A stretch of 62,394 nt of DNA from contig JBAZTO010000022.1 of NCBI GenBank assembly GCA_041661865.1, forward strand, positions 1 through 62,394, in the 5' to 3' direction. Below the pieces are notes generated by a model. It was not told where the DNA came from. It searched no databases and saw only the letters and a program-made list of their open reading frames with translations. A program made the translations under genes and the position numbers. The first letter of the stretch is position 1. Each line of letters opens with the position of its first letter. Origin of the DNA: JBAZTO01 sp041661865 (lineage in GTDB: Bacteria; Planctomycetota; Phycisphaerae; SM23-33). Below, in pieces: positions 8,431-17,115 of this stretch.

Positions 8431-9118
8431 TGCCAGGCTCCGACATTCCAGCCGCCAGGACCGTTTGTCCGGCCAGGACTTTCTGGCCAAGTTCAACGAA
8501 GATCTTGCCCGCCAACTCCGGCGGGGCCAGCACTTCGACGCGCGAGCCGAACTTGATCATGCCGATCCGCTGCCCACGCAGCAGCGACTGGCCCGGCGCT
8601 AACTCGGTGACAATCCGCCGGGCGAGCAGGCCGGCCACCTGGCGAACGACGAGCGGGTAATCCACTCCCGCGCGGTTGCACGTCAGGCGAATTGTCGCCG
8701 ACTCGTTTCGCTCGGAGGCCTGCGGGTCGCGGGCGTCGAGGAACGCCCCCTTCCGATGCACCACCGACTCGACCCTGGCCGGGGCCGGGCTGCGGTTGAC
8801 GTGTACGTCGAAGACACTCATGAAAATGCCGATTCGCACGCCCGGTCGGCCCAGTTCGCTCTCGGGACCAATGGGCGTAATATCGCTGATGTGTCCGTCG
8901 GCAGGCGAGACCAGGCCGGCGGACATCTGCGGGGCCGGGCGGTCGGGGTCGCGGAAGAACCACAGCACCCACAGCCACAAGGCCAGCGGCACGACGGCCA
9001 GGGGCCAGAACAAAACTATCGACACGGCGCAGGCCGCGAGTAACAGCAGTGAACCCAGCAGGATTTCCCGCCGGCCTTGTCTTGCGAGTTTCAAAGGCAC
9101 CTTGGCTCCCTGGGGCAA
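8423..9118 (-). CDS. psd: Phosphatidylserine decarboxylase
   Basis: 231 aa, the short proenzyme type. It converts phosphatidylserine to phosphatidylethanolamine using a pyruvoyl group made by self-cleavage. A hydrophobic N-terminal anchor (about 20-50) is followed by F-F-R-D-P-D-R, S-P-A-D-G-H-I, F-M-S-V-F-D-V-H-V-N-R and the cleavage site K-F-G-S-R-V-E-V, where the Gly-Ser bond is processed. Upstream of and overlapping pssA, so one transcript encodes both steps. Confidence 0.9.
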   Translation of the reverse strand: MPQGAKVPLKLARQGRREILLGSLLLLAACAVSIVLFWPLAVVPLALWLWVLWFFRDPDRPAPQMSAGLVSPADGHISDITPIGPESELGRPGVRIGIFMSVFDVHVNRSPAPARVESVVHRKGAFLDARDPQASERNESATIRLTCNRAGVDYPLVVRQVAGLLARRIVTELAPGQSLLRGQRIGMIKFGSRVEVLAPPELAGKIFVELGQKVLAGQTVLAAGMSEPGSD

Positions 9119-9211
9119 AAAACGAGCTTGCCCCGACGCGGAGAATTATAAGTCCAAACCGGGCGCAACGCCAATAACAAGCCCAGCAGACCAGGGCCTT
9201 TCTGTTCTCGG

Positions 9212-9330
9212 CGTAGCACGGGCGTCCCGCCCGTGAGTAACATGGGCATCTTGCCCATGTCGGTGAGTTTTCGTACATCGCACGGCCGGGACGGCCGTGA
9301 TACTCATGGCCAAGATGGCCATGCTACGAG
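9212..9330. repeat. Array of four palindromic hairpins
   Basis: Four 19-base near-perfect palindromes in a row: CACGGGCGTCCCGCCCGTG (9217-9235), CATGGGCATCTTGCCCATG (9241-9259), CACGGCCGGGACGGCCGTG (9281-9299) and CATGGCCAAGATGGCCATG (9305-9323), flanked by GTAGCA and GCTAC ends. The same units reappear at 14419-14517 and, as a shorter form, at 58238-58264, so this is a dispersed REP-like family. It occupies most of the gap between psd and the HEAT gene, which otherwise holds nothing. Confidence 0.85.
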
Positions 9331-9446
9331 AACTGAAAGACCCTGCCCCGCGGGCAGTCAGGTTGTGGATGGCGCCGGCTCTTGGTGTTGGCCCTCCGAG
9401 GCCTGGACCGCTATACTCGCGGCGGTTTTCAAGAAAGGTTCCACCG

Positions 9447-10922
9447 ATGTCGCGACGATTGCTGACCCTTACGCTTCTTCTGGCCGCTGCCACCGCCGGG
9501 GCCCAGACCTCCGCCCCCACAACGCAGGCGATGGATTACCTGCGCGGCATGTTGTCCAATCCCTCCGCGCGCCTGGCCGCCCTGGAGGCCTTCCAGACCA
9601 CGCAGGACAAGGACCTGCTGCCCATCTTCGTCGCGGTGGCACAGAAGGGCGAAACGCCGCAGCGTCTCCAGGCGCTGGGCATCATGGCCGATCTGGGCGG
9701 CGCCGCGGCGGTGCCCGTCCTCCAGGAGCGACTGAAGAACGATCCGCAATCGCTAGCCAAGGCCGAGGCACTGGCCCGACTGGTGGTCCTCAAGGGTGTC
9801 ACCGCCGAGCAACTGACCGAGCTGCTCAAGTCCGAGGACGAGGTCATCCGCTGCATCGCCGCCCGGGCACTGATCAAGCAGGGCCTCTTCACGCAGGCCT
9901 CTCCAGCCCTGACGGCCCTGACCGGCTCGAGCGACCTGACCACCGCGAGCCTGGCCCGCATGAGCCTGCTGGGCGCCGGGGACAAGACCCGAGCGGCGGA
10001 ACTGGACAAGACCCTCGCCGATCCCAACACGCCCGCCTTCATCCTGAGCATGTTGATGGAACAGATCGTCGAAGAGAAGATCGCCCCCGCCGCGGACCTG
10101 GCCAAGCGACTGGCCGAGAATGCCCCGTCGGTGCCGGTGAAGATCCGCGCCTGCCGCGCCCTGGCCGCCGTGAGCCCCAGCGCCGCGGGCGTGCTGCTCG
10201 ATGCGATCCAGAAGAACGACCAGACCGTCTTCCGCCTCCAGCTCCTGCGCACCCTGGCCGATCTGAGCGACGGCAAGGCCCAGCTCCAGACCCTCGCCGC
10301 CGGCAACGATCCGGTCGCCCTGCTGGCCCGGTTCGAGCTGGCCCGCGCCGCCGGCGGGGCCGAGGCCACCGTGGCAGCCAATGCCGCCATCGCGCCGGGA
10401 CACCGCGTCGTGCTGGAGTATTTCCTGGACGCCGCCGCCAAGGACATCGCCGCCTCCCCGGCCAAGGCGGAATTCTACGTCCCGGCATTGGCGGAGCTGA
10501 TTCGCTCGACCGATCCCAACGCCACGGTCATCAAGTTTCAGCACAGCTACGCCGTCAAGGCCGCCACGCTGCTGGCTGACCTGGGCAGCGAGCAGGCCCT
10601 GAAAGTCCTGGCCGCCTTTCTGACCGGCCCCTACAACGCCACCCAACGCTCGGTGGCCGCCGCGATGGCCTGGAGCAAAAATCCCGCCGTCTGCCCGATG
10701 ATGCGCCCCCTGCTCGCCAGCCCCTACGAAGACCTGTCCACCGACGCAGCCTTGTCACTGGGGCGTCTGGGCGATGCAGCGGCCAAACCCGCCCTTGAGG
10801 AAATCCTCGCAAACCCCAACCGCTACTCCAGGCAGCTTTCCGCCCTGGCCGGCTGGTACCTGATCAAAATGTCAGGCCAGAGCCCAGCCGCTGTAAAAGA
10901 ACTGGCCGATTCAATTAAGTAA
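9447..10922 (+). CDS. Exported HEAT-repeat protein
   Basis: 491 aa from the ATG at 9447 (MSRRLLTLTLLLAAATAGA), which gives a clean signal peptide; the earlier in-frame start reads through hairpin repeats. The mature part is a run of alpha-helical repeats of about 30-35 residues (e.g. LEAFQTTQDKDLLPIFVAVAQ, RLQALGIMADLGGAAAVPVL, SMLMEQIVEEKIAPAADL), the HEAT/armadillo pattern used as a protein-binding scaffold. It would act in the periplasm or at the outer surface. No catalytic motif; partner unknown. Confidence 0.75.
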   Translation: MSRRLLTLTLLLAAATAGAQTSAPTTQAMDYLRGMLSNPSARLAALEAFQTTQDKDLLPIFVAVAQKGETPQRLQALGIMADLGGAAAVPVLQERLKNDPQSLAKAEALARLVVLKGVTAEQLTELLKSEDEVIRCIAARALIKQGLFTQASPALTALTGSSDLTTASLARMSLLGAGDKTRAAELDKTLADPNTPAFILSMLMEQIVEEKIAPAADLAKRLAENAPSVPVKIRACRALAAVSPSAAGVLLDAIQKNDQTVFRLQLLRTLADLSDGKAQLQTLAAGNDPVALLARFELARAAGGAEATVAANAAIAPGHRVVLEYFLDAAAKDIAASPAKAEFYVPALAELIRSTDPNATVIKFQHSYAVKAATLLADLGSEQALKVLAAFLTGPYNATQRSVAAAMAWSKNPAVCPMMRPLLASPYEDLSTDAALSLGRLGDAAAKPALEEILANPNRYSRQLSALAGWYLIKMSGQSPAAVKELADSIK

Positions 10923-11300
10923 GAACCTACCTCAGTAGGTGTGTGGCACAGGCTTTCCAGCCTGTACGCGGCACAGCTCGGAAAAGCTGTGCCACCTATT
11001 TGGGATAGGCTCTTAGCTCGAAGAGCGTCTGAAAATAGCCCCGCCCGAAGCGCAGCGGAGGGCGGGGTGTCGGAGCGCCGGCCGTTGGAGCCCTTTACGG
11101 GCGACTGAAGTCATGGGCACAGGCCGCTTCTCAATCGCCCACAGGGGGCTCCATTGCGGAACAGGCCACTTTCCCCGGACTGCGCTTCGCTCCGCCCGGG
11201 GCTACTCTCAAACGCCCTTCGGGCTAAAATCAACGGAAACAATAGTTTGTGACGTTCATGGAGGCCTTGACACATCCAAAAATCTATCAGATGTTACAAT
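10923..11300. repeat. Intergenic palindromic repeats
   Basis: A gap without a gene but rich in hairpins. ACCTAC-ctca-GTAGGT lies just after the HEAT gene; a GGCACAGCT...AGCTGTGCC stem lies near 10970-10994; C+G palindromes (GCCCCGCCCG...GGGCGGGG) occur near 11038-11068. Positions 11202-11229 hold a 28-base block that recurs at 123-150 with two differences (both contain CAAACGCCCT then GGGCTAAAA). These look like decayed copies of dispersed elements. The feo promoter follows. Confidence 0.6.
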
Positions 11301-11304
11301 TTGT

Positions 11305-11333
11305 TTGCCATCACTCATAATGTTTGTTATAGT
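11305..11333 (+). promoter_or_regulatory. Promoter of the dtxR-feoA-feoB operon
   Basis: TTGCCA (11305-11310) and TATAGT (11328-11333) are separated by 17 bases, close to the sigma-70 consensus. They lie about 38 bases upstream of the DtxR-type start codon, in an AT-rich patch unlike the surrounding GC-rich DNA. The regulator is the first gene, so autoregulation by iron or manganese through a site overlapping this promoter is plausible, but I could not define a clean palindrome. Confidence 0.55.
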
Positions 11334-11370
11334 GAACTTGTAGGACAGCGATCTGTTAAGGAAAGTTCAG

Positions 11371-11898
11371 ATGCACACTGCCAAAGCTCTGACCCGATCA
11401 CTCGAGGATTACCTGGAGGCGGTTCTGTTCCTGATCCGCCAGGGGCAGGTGGCCAGGGTGCGCGACATTGCCAGGCGGCTGGAAGTCGGCATGCCTTCGG
11501 TGACCGCCGCGCTGAAGTCGCTGACCGAGCGGGGCCTGGTGAACTACGAGGCCTACCAGGTGGTGACGTTGACCGATCGAGGGCGCGAGTTGGCTGAGGG
11601 CGTCAGCCAGCGACACTTCCTGCTCCGCCGATTCCTGACGGACATCCTGGGCCTGGACGGCGCGACCGCTGAGGCCAACGCCTGCCGCATGGAGCACGCC
11701 GTGGACCAGGATGCACTGACGCGGCTGAGCCGGTTCGTGGACTTCATCCACAATTGCCCGCGGGCCGGGCAGACGTGGCTGCGCCAGTTCGTCCAAGGCT
11801 GCGGCGACGGCGGGGACGAAGCCCGCTGCCGCGATTGCCTGGCGGAGATTACTTTCCCGAGCGTCTGTGTAAGTGATGAATCGAAGGCGACGACATGA
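11371..11898 (+). CDS. DtxR/MntR-family metal-dependent regulator
   Basis: 175 aa. The N-terminal winged helix (S-L-E-D-Y-L-E-A-V-L, then V-R-D-I-A-R-R-L-E-V-G-M-P-S-V-T-A-A-L-K-S-L) is typical of DtxR/MntR. Metal-site residues follow in the dimerisation domain (R-H-F-L-L-R-R-F-L, then C-R-M-E-H-A-V-D). The C-terminus has extra cysteines (HNCPRAG, CGDGGDEARCRDC) that could bind metal or a cluster; this Cys-rich end also occurs in other Feo-linked family members. Located directly before feoA with a 4-base overlap, so iron uptake is its probable target. Confidence 0.85.
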   Translation: MHTAKALTRSLEDYLEAVLFLIRQGQVARVRDIARRLEVGMPSVTAALKSLTERGLVNYEAYQVVTLTDRGRELAEGVSQRHFLLRRFLTDILGLDGATAEANACRMEHAVDQDALTRLSRFVDFIHNCPRAGQTWLRQFVQGCGDGGDEARCRDCLAEITFPSVCVSDESKATT

Positions 11899-12176
11899 TC
11901 CGATCTTCCGTTGATCTCCCGGTGAGCACAAACAAGACCCAAGAAGCGGCCCAAGCCGTGTCCATCTCCACCGTCAAAGCCGGCCAGGAGGTCGTGCTGG
12001 TCCGCGTGGATGGCGGGGGGCTAGGGCACCGCCTGGCCGAGATGGGGCTGGTTCCCGGCTCGGTTTTGCGGATCATGGCCAAGGGTCGGCCCGGTCCGAT
12101 CATCGTCGCGTTGGGTACGTCTCGAATGGTGCTGGGGCGAGGCATGGTTCATCGCATTTGGGTCCGACCACGTTAG
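11895..12176 (+). CDS. feoA: FeoA, ferrous iron transport accessory protein
   Basis: 93 aa with an SH3-like FeoA domain in residues about 24-92: V-S-I-S-T-V-K-A-G-Q-E-V, then R-L-A-E-M-G-L-V-P-G-S-V-L-R-I and G-T-S-R-M-V-L-G-R-G-M. FeoA binds the cytosolic part of FeoB. The ATGA overlap with the regulator and the 9-base gap to feoB make an operon. The first 22 residues are a poorly conserved extension. Confidence 0.88.
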   Translation: MIRSSVDLPVSTNKTQEAAQAVSISTVKAGQEVVLVRVDGGGLGHRLAEMGLVPGSVLRIMAKGRPGPIIVALGTSRMVLGRGMVHRIWVRPR

Positions 12177-12185
12177 AGAGCCTCG

Positions 12186-14399
12186 ATGTCCAAGCACCAC
12201 TTAACCGTCGCACTGGCCGGCAATCCCAATTGCGGCAAGAGCAGCCTCTTCAACTGCCTCACCGGCCTGCGCCAGCATACCGGCAACTATCCCGGCGTGA
12301 CGGTGGAGCGGAAGGAAGGCACCTGTCGCCACGGCCGCACAAGTATCCGCCTGGTGGACCTGCCGGGCACTTACAGCCTCTCGGCCTACAGCGACGATGA
12401 ACTGGTGGCCCGCCGCTTCATTCTCCAGCAGCACCCCGACGTGATCGTCAACGTCGTGGACTCCTCCAATCTCCAGCGGGGCCTGTACCTCTGCACGCAA
12501 TTGCTGGACTGCGGCATACCGATGGTCGTGGCCCTGAACATGGCCGACGTGGCCGAGGCGACCGGCTGCCATGTGGATGTCGAACACCTTTCGCGACTGC
12601 TGGGTTTGGCGCTGGTCTGGACCACGGCCAGCAAGGGCAAGGGAATCAGTGAGTTGTTGGACGCGATCGTCGAAGCGGCCAGGCCCGGCCGGCAAACGGT
12701 GCTCAACCACTGCCACGTGGACTACGGCCGGGAGGTCGAGGGCGGCATCGAGCGTCTGGCTGACATGATCACCAAGGTCGGGCACAATCATCTGCCCTCG
12801 CGATGGCAGGGAATCAAGCTGCTGGAAAACGACGCGGTGACGCGGCAGGAGATCGTCGGCCTCGCCGGCGAGGCTTCGGCGCCGCTCCTGGCCGAGGCGG
12901 ACCGATTGCGGGAGGAAATCGAGGCGAGTTCCGGCCAGTCGGCGGAGGTCGTGCTGGCCGGCAAGCGTCACGAGTTCGTCGGCCACCTGTGCGAACAGTC
13001 CGTCCGGCGAGGGCCCCAACCGTCGCGCAGCCTCAGCGACCGCATCGACACCGTCGTCACGCATCGCTACCTGGGCCTGCCGCTGTTCGCGGTGATGATG
13101 TTCCTGGTCTTCCAGTTGACCTTTCTGCTGGGCGACCCGGTGGTCCGCGTGCTGGACGGCTGGAAGGGCCAACTCGCCCAGGCCGTCTGGAGCGTGGGCG
13201 GAACGGGCGAGGGCAGCAGACTCCTCAAAAGCCTCCTGGCCGACGGGGTCATCGAGGGCGTGGGCGCCGTGCTGCAATTCGTGCCGCTGATCGCCCTGAT
13301 GTTCCTGGCCATCTCCATCCTCGAAGACAGCGGCTACATGGCCCGCGCCGCATTTGTCCTGGATCACCTGATGCACCACGTCGGCCTGCACGGCAAGAGT
13401 TTCATTCCCCTGCTGATCGGCTTTGGCTGCACGGTGCCGGCCGTCATGGCCACCCGGATGCTCGAATCGCGGCGCGACCGCCTGACGACGATGATGGTCC
13501 TGCCGCTGATGAGCTGCGGGGCCCGCCTGCCGGTCTACCTGCTGATCCTGGGGGCCTTCTTCGCCAATCATGTCGTCTTCAAACTTTTCGGCCTGGTGCC
13601 CGTGACCACCCAGGGCCTGCTGCTGCTGCTGATCTACGCCATCGGAATCATCCTGGCCGTGCTGCTGACGCGGCTGCTGCGGGCGACGGTGTTCCGCGGC
13701 GCCGTCAGTTCGTTCGTGATGGAAATGCCTCCCTACCGCCTGCCGGCCCCGCGAGACCTGGCCATCCACACCGCCTCGCGAACCTGGATGTACGTCCGCA
13801 AGGCTGGGACGGTGATTTTGGCGATGTCGATTCTGCTGTGGGCGCTGAAGACCTGGCCGCAGGCCTCGGCGCAGCAGACCGCCTCGTTCCAGGCGCAGCG
13901 GGCGGCACTGCTGGCCGACGCGGGGATGAGCGGTCAGGCCCGAACCGAGGCCGTCGCCCAATTGGACATGCGCCAGCATCGAGCGCAGTTGGAGAGTTCC
14001 TGCATCGGGCGGATCGGGCGGGCGGTGGCGCCGGTGATGGCGCCATGCGGCTTTGACTGGAAGGTCTCCGCCTCGTTCCTGGGCGCCGTGGCGGCCAAGG
14101 AAGTCTTCGTCAGCCAGATGGGCGTGATCTACGCCGTCGGCGACCACGAGGGCCAGGAAATGCGGTTGCAGGCCAAGCTGGCAGCCGACTACACGCCACT
14201 TCAGGGATTCTGCATCATGCTGTTCTGCCTGATCTGCGCGCCGTGCATGGGCACGGTCGTGGTCACCATGAACGAGTCAGCCTCCTGGAAGTGGGCACTG
14301 CTCCAGTGGGGCGGTCTGACGGCCGTCGCGTGGCTGGTGACGACGGGGGTCTACCAAGGCATCTCGCGCCTTTGGCCGCTGCTTTGGGCGGCCACTTAA
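12186..14399 (+). CDS. feoB: FeoB, ferrous iron transporter
   Basis: 737 aa. The N-terminal G domain has G1 G-N-P-N-C-G-K-S (12-19), G2 around T-G-N-Y-P-G-V-T, G3 D-L-P-G-T-Y and G4 N-M-A-D, followed by a helical GDI-like region and a membrane domain with two Gate motifs (F-G-C-T-V-P-A-V-M-A-T and L-I-C-A-P-C-M-G-T). It imports Fe(II) across the inner membrane. Length is normal for the family. It follows feoA directly and precedes the small FeoB-associated gene. Confidence 0.95.
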   Translation: MSKHHLTVALAGNPNCGKSSLFNCLTGLRQHTGNYPGVTVERKEGTCRHGRTSIRLVDLPGTYSLSAYSDDELVARRFILQQHPDVIVNVVDSSNLQRGLYLCTQLLDCGIPMVVALNMADVAEATGCHVDVEHLSRLLGLALVWTTASKGKGISELLDAIVEAARPGRQTVLNHCHVDYGREVEGGIERLADMITKVGHNHLPSRWQGIKLLENDAVTRQEIVGLAGEASAPLLAEADRLREEIEASSGQSAEVVLAGKRHEFVGHLCEQSVRRGPQPSRSLSDRIDTVVTHRYLGLPLFAVMMFLVFQLTFLLGDPVVRVLDGWKGQLAQAVWSVGGTGEGSRLLKSLLADGVIEGVGAVLQFVPLIALMFLAISILEDSGYMARAAFVLDHLMHHVGLHGKSFIPLLIGFGCTVPAVMATRMLESRRDRLTTMMVLPLMSCGARLPVYLLILGAFFANHVVFKLFGLVPVTTQGLLLLLIYAIGIILAVLLTRLLRATVFRGAVSSFVMEMPPYRLPAPRDLAIHTASRTWMYVRKAGTVILAMSILLWALKTWPQASAQQTASFQAQRAALLADAGMSGQARTEAVAQLDMRQHRAQLESSCIGRIGRAVAPVMAPCGFDWKVSASFLGAVAAKEVFVSQMGVIYAVGDHEGQEMRLQAKLAADYTPLQGFCIMLFCLICAPCMGTVVVTMNESASWKWALLQWGGLTAVAWLVTTGVYQGISRLWPLLWAAT

Positions 14400-14414
14400 A
14401 AACTATCGCAGAAC

Positions 14415-14543
14415 GTAGCATGGGCATCTTGCCCATGAGTATCACGGGCGTCCCGCCCGTGTGAATTGCGAAGAACATGGCCAAGATGGCCATGCGACTG
14501 ACGGGCCAGACGCCCGTGCCACTGGGTTTTGAGACAGCTTCTT
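14415..14543. repeat. Second array of palindromic hairpins plus tail
   Basis: Hairpins at 14419-14437, 14443-14461 and 14476-14494 are identical in unit to those at 9217-9323, with a fourth (ACGGGC...GCCCGT, 14501-14517). They are followed by the tail GGGTTTTGAGACAGCTTCTT (14524-14543), which also follows the hairpin at 58238 as TTGGTTTTGAGGCAGCTTCT. The array lies inside the feo operon, between feoB and the next small gene, so its transcript can fold. Confidence 0.85.
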
Positions 14544-14557
14544 AGGAGTGCGGCGTC

Positions 14558-14698
14558 ATGTGGCAATACATCATCATTGGCGTGGTGATCGCAGCCGCCG
14601 CGGGGTGGCTGGTGATCCAACTCCGCCGGAGCCTGGCCCGTCGCGGACGATGCGACTGCTGCAACCAGGCCAAGGACTGCCCCCTCAAGGACAAGTAG
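14558..14698 (+). CDS. FeoB-associated Cys-rich membrane protein, 46 aa
   Basis: A 46-residue gene preceded by AGGAG (14544-14548). One membrane segment (residues about 4-20, YIIIGVVIAAAAGWLVI) is followed by a basic stretch and a Cys-rich end (C-D-C-C-N-Q-A-K-D-C-P-L-K-D-K). This is the pattern of the FeoB_associated family found after feoB in many bacteria, probably handling iron or redox at the membrane. Only the hairpin array separates it from feoB. Confidence 0.8.
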   Translation: MWQYIIIGVVIAAAAGWLVIQLRRSLARRGRCDCCNQAKDCPLKDK

Positions 14699-14721
14699 AA
14701 TCCGCCGGCCGGGCAACCGGT

Positions 14722-15465
14722 TCAGCGGTACTTGACAGGGTCCTTGGCCCCGGCGGCGGCAAAGCCGGCCAGGCGCAGGCGGCAGGAGTCGCACCTCCCG
14801 CAGGCCAGGCCTTCGGCCGACGGGTCGTAGCAACTGTGCGTCAGCGAGTAATCCACCCCCAGCGACAGGCCCCGCTGGATGATCTGCGCCTTGCTGAGGT
14901 GAATCAGCGGGGCGTGGATTTGATAACGCCCGCGACCTTCGACCGCCGCGGCCGTGGCAACATTGGCCAGGGTCTCGAAGGCCTGCACGAACGCCGGACG
15001 GCAGTCGGGATAGCCGCTGAAGTCGATCGCGTTGACGCCGATGAACAGGTCAAATGCGCCGATCACCTCGGCATAGCCCAGGGCGATGGACAGGAAGATC
15101 GTGTTGCGGGCTGGGACGTAAGTGACGGGGATGTTCTCCTCCGACGACGGGTCGCCGGCGGACGGCGAGCCCGCCTCGCCCTCGCCGCCGATGCGGTCTT
15201 TGGGCACGGCAATGTCATCGGTCAGGGCGCTGTGGCCGAATCCGCCCTCGGCGCTGAGGTCGATGCGGACGATGCGGTGATCGGCCGCCCCGTGGGCCCG
15301 CGCCACCGCGGCGGCACAGGACAGTTCGAAGCGGTGCCGCTGCCCGTAGTCGAAGCTCAGGGCATGGCAGGCAAATCCGTCGGCGGCGGCGATGGCCAGC
15401 GTCGTGGCGCTGTCCAGCCCGCCCGAGAGCAGCACGACGGCCTTGCGTTTCTCCTTCACGTTCAT
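14722..15465 (-). CDS. queC: 7-cyano-7-deazaguanine synthase
   Basis: Makes preQ0 from 7-carboxy-7-deazaguanine, with ATP and ammonia, for queuosine tRNA modification. ATP-binding P-loop L-L-S-G-G-L-D-S-A near residue 11-19, the S-F-D-Y-G-Q-R-H motif, P-A-R-N-T-I-F-L, and the zinc-binding Cys set S-C-Y-D...C-G-R-C-D-S-C near the C-terminus are all present. Start chosen at the ATG at 15465 (MNVKEKRKAV). A 15-residue Gly/Ser/Glu insert (about 94-110) is unusual. No other queuosine gene is in view. Confidence 0.92.
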   Translation of the reverse strand: MNVKEKRKAVVLLSGGLDSATTLAIAAADGFACHALSFDYGQRHRFELSCAAAVARAHGAADHRIVRIDLSAEGGFGHSALTDDIAVPKDRIGGEGEAGSPSAGDPSSEENIPVTYVPARNTIFLSIALGYAEVIGAFDLFIGVNAIDFSGYPDCRPAFVQAFETLANVATAAAVEGRGRYQIHAPLIHLSKAQIIQRGLSLGVDYSLTHSCYDPSAEGLACGRCDSCRLRLAGFAAAGAKDPVKYR

Positions 15466-15499
15466 GCCCATCAATGTAAGGCACGGCTGTGGCAAAGGC

Positions 15500-15573
15500 T
15501 AGAACCGGTTTCATAACCTGTACGCGATCCCGCGGAGGTTATGAAACCGGTTCTACGGTTATGAAGCCGGTTC
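15500..15573. repeat. Perfect 20-bp inverted repeat with a third half copy
   Basis: TAGAACCGGTTTCATAACCT (15500-15519) and its exact reverse complement (15536-15555) flank a 16-base loop. A third, single-mismatch half copy follows (about 15557-15573, GGTTATGAAGCCGGTTC). It lies between divergent queC and the malic enzyme gene. It may be a transcribed hairpin, a binding site or a decayed small mobile repeat. No T-run follows, so it is not a standard terminator. Confidence 0.8.
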
Positions 15574-15692
15574 CGGGCGTTCGATGATGGTAAGCGCCTT
15601 TGCATTCCTTGGACAGGCTAATATAATGCTCGCTTCTCCGGGCCGGTCGTAACCGCCCGGACAGGCAACAACAGGCTCGCGAAAGGCTAACC

Positions 15693-17075
15693 ATGAGTTC
15701 GCTGCAAGCGCTTCAGGATCGTCTCCAGAGGAACATTGTCTTCGTGCTCCGCATGCGTCTGGACGACAAGGCCGACGCCTTGGCGGGCATTCTGTCCGCC
15801 GTCGCCAAGGCTGGCGCCCGCGTCGGCGACGTTCGCCTGGCGGCGCAGGACGCCGGCAGCGTGGTTTACGATATCCAACTGTTCACCACCGGCGACGACC
15901 AGGTCAAGGCCGCCGCCACGGCCGCCGCAGCCGTCACGGGTGCCACCGTCGTCGAAGTGCTGGACATGGCCATGGAAACCCACCGCGGCGGGGCCTGCGA
16001 GGTCCGCTCGCGAACGCCCATCCGCTCCAACACCGACCTGCGGATCGTCTACACCCCCGGCGTGGCGCGGGTCTGCAAGGCCATCGAGGCTGACCCCGCC
16101 AAGGCGCGGCAGTTCACCAACGTGGCCAACAAGGTCGCCATCGCCACCAACGGCACGGCCATCCTGGGCCTGGGCGACATCGGCCCGCTGGCCGGCCTGC
16201 CGGTGATGGAAGGCAAGGCCGCCATCTTCTGGGAGTTCGTCGGCATCAGCGCCGAGCCGGTTCTCATCGACACCCACGACGCCGACGAGTTCATCAACAT
16301 CATGGAAAAGCTGGCCGTCGGCTTCGGGGCCATCCAGATCGAGGACGTCGCCGCCCCCGAGTGCTTCCGCATCACCCGCGAGCTGGACAAGAAGCTCCCG
16401 ATTCCCGTCTTCCACGACGACCAGCACGGTACGGCCACCATCGTCCTGGCCGGGCTGTTCAGCGCCCTCAAGAAAACCGGCAAGAAGATCCAGCAGATGC
16501 GGTGTGCCATCAGCGGCGCCGGCGCCGCCGGCACAGCCATCACTGAGCTGCTCCAGATCGCCGGCATCGGTGACGTGGTGCTGGCCGACCGGGCGGGCAT
16601 CATTCACCGCGGCCGCAAGGAAAACATGAACGACGAAAAGGTCGCCCTGGCCCAGCGCACCAACAAGGAAAACATCAAGGGCACCCTGGCCGACGCGATG
16701 GCCGGGCGCGACCTGTTCATCGGCGTCAGCCAGGCCAACATCGTCAGCCAGGCCATGGTCCGCTCGATGGCCAAGGACCCCATCGTCTTCGCCCTGGCCA
16801 ACCCCGTCAGCGAGATTTCGGTGGCCGAGGCCTACCAGGCCGGGGCCGTCATCGCCGCCGACGGCCGCATGATGAACAACGCCCTGGCCTACCCGGGCAT
16901 CTTCCGCGGAGCGCTGGACAGCCAGGCCCCCTCCATTACCATCGACATGATGCTCGCCGCCGCCAACGCCCTGGCCGGCGTGGTGCCCGCGGGCCAACTC
17001 ATGCCCGAAATGATGGACCCGGCCACCCACAAGGCCGTCTTCTCAGCCGTCATGCAGGCAGCCCGAAAGGCCTGA
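15693..17075 (+). CDS. Malic enzyme with N-terminal ACT-like domain
   Basis: 460 aa. It oxidatively decarboxylates malate to pyruvate using NAD(P). Residues about 15-92 form an ACT-like regulatory domain (FVLRMRLDDKADALAGILSA), which usually binds an amino acid or other small effector. The catalytic part begins near 100: Y-T-P-G-V-A-R-V, K-V-A-I-A-T-N-G-T-A-I-L-G-L-G-D-I-G-P, the metal-binding E-D-V-A-A-P-E-C and D-D-Q-H-G-T-A, then the NAD-binding G-A-G-A-A-G-T-A. Length fits ACT-linked malic enzymes. It is monocistronic. Confidence 0.9.
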   Translation: MSSLQALQDRLQRNIVFVLRMRLDDKADALAGILSAVAKAGARVGDVRLAAQDAGSVVYDIQLFTTGDDQVKAAATAAAAVTGATVVEVLDMAMETHRGGACEVRSRTPIRSNTDLRIVYTPGVARVCKAIEADPAKARQFTNVANKVAIATNGTAILGLGDIGPLAGLPVMEGKAAIFWEFVGISAEPVLIDTHDADEFINIMEKLAVGFGAIQIEDVAAPECFRITRELDKKLPIPVFHDDQHGTATIVLAGLFSALKKTGKKIQQMRCAISGAGAAGTAITELLQIAGIGDVVLADRAGIIHRGRKENMNDEKVALAQRTNKENIKGTLADAMAGRDLFIGVSQANIVSQAMVRSMAKDPIVFALANPVSEISVAEAYQAGAVIAADGRMMNNALAYPGIFRGALDSQAPSITIDMMLAAANALAGVVPAGQLMPEMMDPATHKAVFSAVMQAARKA

Positions 17076-17115
17076 ACCGGCACGCATCGCGGCTGATCGC
17101 GGAAAGATCAACGGA

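Noticed and set aside
9233..9446. Coding potential through the hairpin array
   Set aside because: The translation (MGILPMS, HGQDGHAT) is a by-product of the palindromes.
12201..14147. Long minus-strand frame opposite feoB
   Set aside because: Antisense frame in GC-rich coding DNA; His/Gln-rich composition and no family match, while feoB is certain.
15687..17030. Long minus-strand frame opposite the malic enzyme
   Set aside because: Shadow frame; the plus-strand gene has catalytic motifs along its full length.
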